Assembly: GCA_016935295.1 (NCBI GenBank)
Contig: JAFGRF010000033.1
Span: forward strand, 1 to 5,547
Direction: 5' to 3'
DNA: 5,547 nt
DNA from: Caldifarciminota bacterium
GTDB taxonomy: Bacteria; Hydrothermota; Tepidihabitantia; Tepidihabitantales; Tepidihabitantaceae
Shown here: positions 1 through 4,810 of the stretch, in pieces
Layout: the number at the start of each line of letters is the position of its first letter
Position numbering within the stretch: position 1 is the first letter of the stretch
The notes under the pieces: model-generated
Seen by the model: the letters and a program-made list of their open reading frames with translations, nothing else
Database searches by the model: none
Told to the model about the DNA's origin: nothing
Position numbers and translations under genes: made by a program

Positions 1-1500
1 ACAGAGGTCCATCACCCAGTCGAAGTCCGCCCGCACCTTGAAGACCTTCTTGAAGTCCTCGTCGGCGCCGGCGAGCAGCGAGTAGATCTGCGGGTCACCG
101 ATCATTATCACCTTCAGGTCTATGGCCACCGGCTCAGGTTTCATACCAGACGCCCCGAACAGGGCTGAGTAGGGATCACCCGAGGTGATTTCCAGCCTGC
201 GGTTGCGCAGGGTACGTTTGAGCGCCGGCCAGACGCCGACTTCGAGCAGCGCGTCGAGCGCGTTGATCACGAGGAACCCGTGATCGGCGCGCAACACCGA
301 GCCGGCTTTGATCTTCGAGAAATCGGTCCGCCACATCCCGGTCCGGTCCCAGACCCGCTCGATCGAGCCGAACAGGTTCTTGTAGTTCGGGTTGGTTTCG
401 AAGATAACCGGCGCTGTCTTGGTGTCGGCATTGTCCACCAGCACGTTCACGCGGAACTCAAGGAATGGGTCGACCGGCAACGGGGCCTCGCCTTCGGTCG
501 GCGGCTTCTGGCGGAAGAAGTCGGGCCGGGCGAGGATCGCATCCTTGACCTCGGCAAGGTAGTCATGGAGCGCCGTCGCGTCGGGGCAGGGAGTAGCTTT
601 GCTTTCTTTCGGAACGTGGTTCGCCTTGGGCCGGCCGCAGCGCTCCTCGATGTCGGCCAGCCGCTCCTCGACCACCGGCCGGACGATGCTGTCATCAAGC
701 CTTGCCAGTGCCTCCCGGGCCTGCTTCTCGAGATCGCGAACCTCCTTGTAGATTGTCGCGAGCTCGGCGGAGAGCTCCTGATACCGCTTCTTGACCTCTT
801 CGGCGCGCTCGGCGGTGAGTTTCTCGTCTTCGACCAGAGCCGGCACGGCGTCAACGCTCACCGGCTTCTTCTCAACGATAGGGGCGAGCTCGGGCCGCGA
901 CAGCGGCCCGGTCTGTACCAGAGCGAAACCCTCGGCGATGATGCGCTTCTCGAACTCGCGCACCCGCGCCCCGCCGCGCTCTTTGAAATCGTCGACCAGC
1001 GCTGTCCTCCTCTGCTGGTAGGTTTCGCTCTCGAATAGCATCGGGATGGTCTTCACGAGGAATTCGATGAACTCATCCATATCGCGGCGGAACTGGCGCC
1101 CGTTGCCGGCGCGCAGCCGGATCAGCCGCGGCTGATCCGGGTCGCGGAAGTTGTTGACGTAGCACTTGTCGTCGAGTTCCCGGGGCCAGCCTCGCGTCGA
1201 TTCAAGCAGGTTCTTGACCGTCGTGGTCCGGCCGGTGCCGACCGGGCCGGACACGAAGACGTTGTACCCGACCGACTCGATTTCGAGCGCCATGTTCAAC
1301 GCGTCAACCGCACGCGGCTGACCGATGATGCCGGATGTCACCTGCAGGTCGTCGGTTGTTTCGAACTTCATGTGTTCAAGCCGACAGGTCCAGGCGAGCT
1401 TGTCCGGTGGGACCTCGAGCGCTTTCGGCTTGAGCGGACCAACCTTTGCCGGGTGCGCCTTGCTGCTCCGCTTCGCCGGCGCTGACTTCTTGCTCTTCAT
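1..1500 (-). CDS. Lon-family ATP-dependent protease (AAA_32/LonB-like), N-terminal 500 residues
   Basis: The 500 visible codons run off the left edge, so the gene is 3'-truncated by the window. In this family the AAA+ module unfolds substrate and feeds a C-terminal Ser-Lys protease domain, which would lie beyond position 1. Residues 1-30 are a basic, low-complexity start. Residues 40-80 carry the family pattern GIIGQPRAVDALNMAL...GYNVFVSG. The Walker A loop is GPVGTGRT (85-92), with Arg where Lys is usual. Residues 116-132 hold NFRDPDQPRLIRLRAG. Residues about 225-290 are Glu/Lys/Arg-rich and probably form the helical coiled-coil insert. Residues 399-433 (AGSVLRADHGFLVINALDALL...WPALKRTL) match the family's Walker B region, with Asn413 where Asp is usual. 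Residues 463-495 (VIMIGDPQIYSLL...FKVRADFD) resemble its sensor segment. The start at 1500 is fixed by an AAGGAGG site 8 nt upstream. The gene follows tldE by 29 nt and is probably cotranscribed with it. The family is confident; the exact Lon subtype is less so. Confidence 0.9.
   Translation of the reverse strand, partial: MKSKKSAPAKRSSKAHPAKVGPLKPKALEVPPDKLAWTCRLEHMKFETTDDLQVTSGIIGQPRAVDALNMALEIESVGYNVFVSGPVGTGRTTTVKNLLESTRGWPRELDDKCYVNNFRDPDQPRLIRLRAGNGRQFRRDMDEFIEFLVKTIPMLFESETYQQRRTALVDDFKERGGARVREFEKRIIAEGFALVQTGPLSRPELAPIVEKKPVSVDAVPALVEDEKLTAERAEEVKKRYQELSAELATIYKEVRDLEKQAREALARLDDSIVRPVVEERLADIEERCGRPKANHVPKESKATPCPDATALHDYLAEVKDAILARPDFFRQKPPTEGEAPLPVDPFLEFRVNVLVDNADTKTAPVIFETNPNYKNLFGSIERVWDRTGMWRTDFSKIKAGSVLRADHGFLVINALDALLEVGVWPALKRTLRNRRLEITSGDPYSALFGASGMKPEPVAIDLKVIMIGDPQIYSLLAGADEDFKKVFKVRADFDWVMDLC
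1117..1140. repeat. Perfect 24-bp palindrome inside the Lon-like gene
   Basis: CCGGATCAGCCG is followed directly by its reverse complement. It encodes PDQPRLIR (residues 121-128), within a motif conserved in the AAA_32 Lon family, so protein constraint and codon choice may explain much of it. It differs in sequence from the other two palindromes in the window. Confidence 0.8.
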
Positions 1501-1508
1501 GCTCGTGG

Positions 1509-1515
1509 CCTCCTT
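1509..1515 (-). promoter_or_regulatory. Strong Shine-Dalgarno site of the Lon-like gene
   Basis: The minus strand reads AAGGAGG, ending 8 nt before the ATG at 1500. This is the only canonical ribosome binding site in the operon; tldD and tldE have weak ones. It decides the start codon over the in-frame Met44. It begins 4 nt after the 1520-1543 palindrome, so a hairpin there would sit next to the ribosome landing site without covering it. Confidence 0.85.
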
Positions 1516-1519
1516 AACT

Positions 1520-1543
1520 CAACCCGTGGCTAGCCACGGGTTG
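1520..1543 (-). repeat. Perfect 24-bp palindrome at the tldE stop codon (junction hairpin)
   Basis: The sequence CAACCCGTGGCT is followed directly by its exact reverse complement. As RNA it could fold into a 10-bp stem with a CTAG loop, and the TAG in that loop is the tldE stop codon (1530-1532). No U-run follows, so it is not a standard intrinsic terminator. It lies 4 nt before the AAGGAGG of the next gene. Possible roles are control of translation or mRNA stability at the junction, or a REP-like or IS200/IS605-type hairpin repeat. The structure is certain; the role is inferred. Confidence 0.85.
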
Positions 1544-2831
1544 CTACCTTCAGACCCTCAAACATCAGGAAAGGCACGTGGAACCGACCAAGGTCACGGA
1601 CCGTGTCGCCCACCGCCGCAACGCTCGCGAGCATCTGGTACACGTTGCCCGCAATCATTGTATCTTTGACGCGACCGGCCAGCTTGCCGTTCTCGATGTG
1701 AAAACCGGACGAGACGTTGACGGCGACGTCCCCGGCCAGCACGTTGGACTGGCCGCCGCCGATGCAGTCATGGACCAACAGCCCCTCCTTGATGTCTGCC
1801 AGCACGTCTTCGAGCCGCGCGTCGCCGGGCGCGAGTTCGATGTTGCTCATGCCGGGCTGAGGCTGGGACGAGTAGCCGCGCGCGGCCGAGCCCGTCGACT
1901 TCGCCGAGCAGGCGGCTGCGGTCGCCAGGTCGAACAGGAAACCGGTGAAGGCCCCGCGGTCGAACAGCACGTTCCGGCGCCGGGGCACACCTTCACCATC
2001 GAACGGACCGGAAGCGATGCCGAAGTCGCACAGCCCATTGTCGGCAAGGACAATCTTCTCATCCAGCGGCTTCTGACCGACCTTGCCGACTAGCGGCGAG
2101 GAGCCCTTCTCCAGCTGCTTGCCGTCCACTCCAATGACCAACGGGTAGAGAATATCGGGCACCGAGGTCGGCATGAAGATGACCGGGTATGTCCCGGTCG
2201 TCAGCTGCGCACGCGTCCGCGACAGGACTGCCTTCTCTTCGATGCGGTCAGCCAGCAAACCGATTGACGGTGCCACACTGGACGACAGGTTCTCGTACTC
2301 CGATATCCAGACCAGACCGTCGCTGACAAGCAGGCCGGTGGCGGAAAGCTCAAGTGTCGCACGGGAAAATCGGCGTCTGAGCCCCGCGCTGTTGGCAACC
2401 GCTCTCTCGCCGTACGCACGAGTCAGGTTCACGTCCAACTTGATGGCGGGAACCCGGGCGCGAACCGCGTCCACCAACTCTCTGCCCCACTCGATCATCC
2501 TTGATGCCGGCAATGCAATAACCCGGTTCTCGAATGTCTTCACCGTCGGGAGCGGTTCCGGGCCCGGGAACTCAAAACCGCATTGCCTGCCGAAAGCGGC
2601 CGTATCAAGCGCGGCCTGAACCAGCTCTGGGACCTTGCGGGGATCGCTGCTCGAGCTGAAGCCCACGCGACCGTCTTTCACGACCCGCAGGCCGTACCCG
2701 CGCGTCAGTCGGCTCTCCTGCGAATGGAACTCATTCGCGTGGAACTCGACTGTGGTCCGGTTCTCGTCGGACGAAAAGACCTCAGCCTTCGCGCCGCGGG
2801 CCTCAGCCAGCGACAGTATCTCGTCTTCCAT
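1530..2831 (-). CDS. tldE: TldE/PmbA, metal-site-free partner subunit of the TldD-TldE protease
   Basis: The product is 433 residues, near the usual length for PmbA/TldE (about 450 in E. coli). In characterised bacteria TldD and TldE form a heterodimeric cytosolic protease that degrades unfolded peptides. In E. coli it matures microcin B17 and degrades the antitoxin CcdA. The N-terminal part (ENRTTVEFHANEFHSQESR, then RGYGLRVVKDGRVGFSSSSD) is the TldD/PmbA N-terminal domain pattern, in which a strand is followed by G(Y/F)G-R-V--G--G. The C-terminal third carries VHDCIGGGQSNVLAGDVAVN and then SGFHIENGKLAGRVKDTMIAGNV, the conserved PmbA ending. No HExxxH is present, which separates it from TldD. 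The ATG start at 2831 has only AGAG directly before it and no good Shine-Dalgarno, so translation may be coupled to tldD or to the short leader ORF. It is 87 bp from tldD. Confidence 0.93.
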   Translation of the reverse strand: MEDEILSLAEARGAKAEVFSSDENRTTVEFHANEFHSQESRLTRGYGLRVVKDGRVGFSSSSDPRKVPELVQAALDTAAFGRQCGFEFPGPEPLPTVKTFENRVIALPASRMIEWGRELVDAVRARVPAIKLDVNLTRAYGERAVANSAGLRRRFSRATLELSATGLLVSDGLVWISEYENLSSSVAPSIGLLADRIEEKAVLSRTRAQLTTGTYPVIFMPTSVPDILYPLVIGVDGKQLEKGSSPLVGKVGQKPLDEKIVLADNGLCDFGIASGPFDGEGVPRRRNVLFDRGAFTGFLFDLATAAACSAKSTGSAARGYSSQPQPGMSNIELAPGDARLEDVLADIKEGLLVHDCIGGGQSNVLAGDVAVNVSSGFHIENGKLAGRVKDTMIAGNVYQMLASVAAVGDTVRDLGRFHVPFLMFEGLKVATRG

Positions 2832-2833
2832 CT

Positions 2834-2881
2834 CTAGAGGTTAGCAGGTAGCAGATAGCAGCGAGCAGACCGGGCTTTCAT
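2834..2881 (-). other. Possible 15-codon leader ORF before tldE
   Basis: In the tldD-tldE spacer an ATG at 2881-2879 is preceded by GGAG with 6 nt between. It opens a 15-codon frame (MKARSARCYLLPANL) that ends in TAG at 2836-2834. Only two bases separate that stop from the tldE ATG, in a different frame. tldE lacks a good ribosome site of its own, so termination-reinitiation is possible. The peptide is largely translated 7-bp repeat, so the frame may be chance. Confidence 0.3.
2840..2867. repeat. Heptamer tandem tract 1 (4 units)
   Basis: Four consecutive 7-bp units on the plus strand: GTTAGCA, GGTAGCA, GATAGCA and GCGAGCA. The last four bases AGCA are constant and the second and third bases vary. 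The tract fills the tldE-proximal half of the tldD-tldE spacer and overlaps most of the possible leader ORF. Confidence 0.85.
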
Positions 2882-2923
2882 TACTCACTCCTCCCTCCTC
2901 ACTCCTCACTCCTAACTGCTACC
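2847..2923 (-). repeat. Imperfect inverted repeat spanning the tldD-tldE spacer
   Basis: GGTAGCAGATAG (2847-2858) pairs with CTAACTGCTACC (2912-2923) at 11 of 12 positions, linking heptamer tract 1 to the end of tract 2 across 53 nt. As RNA it could form a long-range stem that includes the tldD stop codon and most of the leader ORF, leaving GGAG-rich sequence in the loop. Folding was not computed. Confidence 0.55.
2881..2922. repeat. Heptamer tandem tract 2 (6 units) running into the tldD stop codon
   Basis: Six consecutive 7-bp units on the plus strand: TTACTCA, CTCCTCC, CTCCTCA, CTCCTCA, CTCCTAA and CTGCTAC. On the transcribed strand they read as repeated GGAGTGA, a purine-rich tract with several Shine-Dalgarno-like GGAG cores. 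The last unit overlaps the tldD stop (2919-2921). Short heptamer tracts of this style resemble the intergenic STRR repeats of cyanobacteria in form; I do not claim common origin. Confidence 0.85.
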
Positions 2924-4292
2924 TTCCCCCGATTACCACGTTCCTTATCAACAGGTGCGGCGACCCGAGACCGACCGGCAGCGGAGCCTGGCCACCTTTG
3001 CCGCAGCCACCGAGCCCGCCGAACATCACCAGGTCGTCGCCGATCATCTCGATGTTCTTCAGGGTCTCGAACACGTTGCCGGAAAGGATGACGTCGCGGA
3101 CGAGCTTTGTCTGCCGGCCGTGCTCTACGAGCCAGGCGTACTGGGACGAGAAGGTGAACGACTCCAGCTCGGTCATCCCGCCTCGTGAGCCACAGACATA
3201 GAGCCCGCGACCCACCGAATCAAGCATGTCCTCGATGTTGGCCGAACGCGGCTCGATGTAGGTGTTGCTCATCCGTACGATAGGAACGAAGCTGTGGGAA
3301 ATCGCGCGGGCATTGCCGGTCGGCTTCTCACTCATCCGCTGGGCGCTCTGTCGGTCGTGCAGGTGACCGGCGATGCGGCCCTCCCTGATGAGCTCGGTTC
3401 GCTCGGCCGCGGTGCCCTCGTCATCGTAGCGGAAGGTGCCGCGCTCACCCGGCATGGTTCCGTCATCCACTATCGTGAGCTCGTCGACCCCGTACTTGTT
3501 CCCGACCTTCATCAGCTCCCGCAGCCGCTCGTTCGTGGACAAGACATCAGCCTCGCTCAGGTGCCCGAAAGCCTCGTGCGCAAATACCCCGGCGAGCAGC
3601 GGGTCGATGATGACGTCATACTTCCCGGCCGTCACCGGCTCAGCCTTCAGCAGGTCGAGCGCTACCTTGGCGATACGCTCCACCATCGGCTCGCGGTTTT
3701 TCAGTGAGGCAAAGCCCTGGGTCTTGCCGAAACTGTCGCCATAGTCCTGGACATTCGTCCCGTCGCGCGCCACCGCTCGGCAGGAAATACCGGTGTAGAC
3801 CGACTCCTGCGTGATGAAGCGGTCCTCGAAGGAGAGAAAGGACGTCCTGCTGAACGTATCCGCATACGCCGACACGGTTGTCGTTACTCCGGTGGTCTTC
3901 AACAGAATGTCGTTGTAGTGCTTGATGAGCGCGTGCTTCTCGTCCAGCGACACCTTGCGTGGGTCATCCGTCTCAGGCACGGTCACGCTTTCACCCGCCG
4001 CGGGCATCGTGCCGAGATTCTCCGTCTTGGGCGGCATTGCTTCGACCGCTGCCGCCACCTCGCTGGCCAGTTCCTTCAGTTTCCCGTCTATCTGATTGAA
4101 GCTCGCCGTACCCCAGTTGCCGTTGTGAAACACACGCAGGCAGCCGCCGCGCTCGAACGAACGGCCGATACTATCCAACTCCGGACCGCGATAGACAATG
4201 TGGGACTTGTCCGACTCCTCAACCCGGATGTCGGCGTATTGTGCCGCCGCGCCGCTCAGCACATCGGCAAGAAATGGCTTCAGATCGTCCAT
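2919..4292 (-). CDS. tldD: TldD, zinc metalloprotease subunit of the TldD-TldE complex
   Basis: The product is 457 residues from the ATG at 4292. TldD carries the zinc-dependent active site of the cytosolic TldD-TldE heterodimer, which cleaves unfolded peptides. The zinc motif is HEAFGH (239-244), followed by LSEAD as in the family. The C-terminal segment GGCGKGGQAPLPVGLGSPHLL matches the conserved TldD ending and supplies Cys430, the position of the expected third metal ligand. SRGGMTELESFTFSSQYAWLVEHG, in the C-terminal quarter, is a further TldD signature. The N-terminal half has the RSFERGGCLRVFHNGNWGTAS strand pattern shared with TldE. An in-frame TTG at 4307 would add five residues, but it directly abuts the candidate -10 box and would precede the predicted transcript start, so ATG 4292 is preferred. 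GAGAAG directly before that ATG is a poor Shine-Dalgarno. It is the first gene of the probable tldD-tldE-Lon operon. Nothing indicates damage. Confidence 0.95.
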   Translation of the reverse strand: MDDLKPFLADVLSGAAAQYADIRVEESDKSHIVYRGPELDSIGRSFERGGCLRVFHNGNWGTASFNQIDGKLKELASEVAAAVEAMPPKTENLGTMPAAGESVTVPETDDPRKVSLDEKHALIKHYNDILLKTTGVTTTVSAYADTFSRTSFLSFEDRFITQESVYTGISCRAVARDGTNVQDYGDSFGKTQGFASLKNREPMVERIAKVALDLLKAEPVTAGKYDVIIDPLLAGVFAHEAFGHLSEADVLSTNERLRELMKVGNKYGVDELTIVDDGTMPGERGTFRYDDEGTAAERTELIREGRIAGHLHDRQSAQRMSEKPTGNARAISHSFVPIVRMSNTYIEPRSANIEDMLDSVGRGLYVCGSRGGMTELESFTFSSQYAWLVEHGRQTKLVRDVILSGNVFETLKNIEMIGDDLVMFGGLGGCGKGGQAPLPVGLGSPHLLIRNVVIGGR

Positions 4293-4307
4293 CTTCTCAG
4301 TGTACAA

Positions 4308-4335
4308 AGCCTAGAGGCGAACGCCCCATTGTCAA
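4308..4335 (-). promoter_or_regulatory. Candidate sigma70-type promoter of the tldD-tldE-Lon operon
   Basis: The minus strand has a perfect -35 hexamer TTGACA (4335-4330), a 16-bp spacer and TAGGCT (4313-4308) as a weak -10 that matches TATAAT at T1, A2 and T6. Transcription would start near 4301, giving a leader of only about 8 nt before the tldD ATG at 4292. That is compatible with the lack of a good Shine-Dalgarno there. It is a visual match only, and the -10 is poor. Confidence 0.35.
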
Positions 4336-4414
4336 TTCCCGCCGACCATAAATAGGGACGCTACCCATTTTCAGTTGGACCTGCCCTGCTCCAAACCTAA
4401 GTGCCCGAACCAGC

Positions 4415-4810
4415 TTGCGTTACCGGCCGGAGACAAGCCTGGAACTCCGCTTTCCGAGTCGCTCCGGGAACCGTTCCGGGAACGGTTCCCGCGGTGGTTT
4501 CCTCCGTGACTCTGGCTGGGACTCGAATGTCGATTTCAAGTCCGGTTTGTGGCGTGGCCTGCGCGGCGAAAAGGACCGCGACCCTGAAGCCGACTTGGGA
4601 ATCCACGGGCGCGGTGAATCTCGCGGGGATTCGTGGCGCGAAATCCCGCGCGACCTGCGGCGTGATTTGTTCCGCGACAGGGACGGTCACTTGCAGCGCG
4701 AGTTCTACGGCGACATCCGAGGTCACACCCGGCGCCTTTGCGCAGGTCGGACCCCGAAAGCTGTGGCGATGAGGGCCTATGACCCGAAGGCGCGAAGTGC
4801 CGCCGGCTAG
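4415..4810 (+). CDS. Doubtful ORF through the 12-bp array, tetrapeptide-repeat product
   Basis: This is an open frame of 131 codons, readable only from a TTG with no visible ribosome binding site; an in-frame stop at 4349-4351 bounds it upstream and no ATG occurs. The array translates as tetrapeptides beginning with Asp, Glu or His and ending with Arg or Gly, such as DSWR, EIPR, DLRR, DLFR and HLQR (residues about 32-107). Over the 19 best units (4508-4735) I counted G+C of roughly 71, 50 and 75 percent at codon positions 1, 2 and 3, the order expected of a coding frame in a high-GC genome. The complementary minus frame gives nearly the same profile with positions 1 and 3 exchanged, so strand is undecided. 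The stop TAG overlaps the stop of the facing secreted-protein gene in a shared CTAG. No family is recognised. It may equally be non-coding. Confidence 0.2.
   Translation: MRYRPETSLELRFPSRSGNRSGNGSRGGFLRDSGWDSNVDFKSGLWRGLRGEKDRDPEADLGIHGRGESRGDSWREIPRDLRRDLFRDRDGHLQREFYGDIRGHTRRLCAGRTPKAVAMRAYDPKARSAAG
4460..4735. repeat. Degenerate tandem array with a strict 12-bp period (23 units)
   Basis: From 4460 the sequence divides into 23 units of exactly 12 bp with no length slippage. In the 19 units from 4508 to 4735 the plus strand follows GAYNNNNNNCGY. GA or CA opens 17 of 19 units, and G occupies position 11 in 15 of 19. The six bases between vary almost freely, as in GACCTGCGGCGT, GATTTGTTCCGC, CACTTGCAGCGC and GAGTTCTACGGC. 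The first four units (4460-4507) keep the period with a different sequence based on TCCGGGAAC. Kept anchors with scrambled interiors do not look like a recent copy-number expansion. The array could encode tetrapeptide repeats on either strand or be a spaced DNA or RNA element. Confidence 0.8.
4465..4491. repeat. 27-bp near-palindrome at the left end of the 12-bp array
   Basis: CGGGAACCGTTCC (4465-4477) and GGAACGGTTCCCG (4479-4491) are exact reverse complements around one central G (4478). The first and second array units differ mainly by the CCG/CGG swap that creates this symmetry. It could form a 13-bp stem or bind a dimeric protein. No T-run follows on either side, so a terminator is unlikely. 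Confidence 0.8.

Larger units (their letters stand above)
4293..4806. other. 514-bp gap between tldD and the secreted-protein gene
   Basis: No confident protein or RNA gene lies here. From right to left it holds about 70 bp with nothing recognisable (4736-4806), the 12-bp-period array (4460-4735) with a near-palindrome at its left end, about 120 bp of unremarkable sequence (4336-4459) and the candidate promoter. I see no clear terminator with a T-run after the secreted-protein gene. Confidence 0.7.

Noticed and set aside
280..1038. Plus-strand 252-codon open frame
   Set aside because: It lies antisense inside the Lon-like gene, whose minus-strand frame shows recognisable family motifs throughout. 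It is a high-GC shadow.
1520..1543. Intrinsic terminator between tldE and the Lon-like gene
   Set aside because: The stem is strong, but the following bases (AGTTAAGGAGG on the transcript) have no U-run and belong to the next gene's ribosome site.
2840..2922. Transposon end or attachment site
   Set aside because: The repeats are short tandem heptamers with no transposase, target duplication or integrase gene nearby.
4290..4307. Upstream TTG start for tldD at 4307
   Set aside because: It directly abuts the candidate -10 box, would lie upstream of the predicted transcript start, and has no usable ribosome site.
4460..4735. CRISPR-like array
   Set aside because: The 12-bp period with only a few constant bases is far too short and degenerate for CRISPR repeats and spacers, and no cas gene is present.
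4401..4772. Plus-strand open frame of 123 codons through the array from a GTG
   Set aside because: No ribosome binding site is visible. The middle codons of the array units have only about 50 percent G+C at third position in this frame, unlike coding sequence in this genome.
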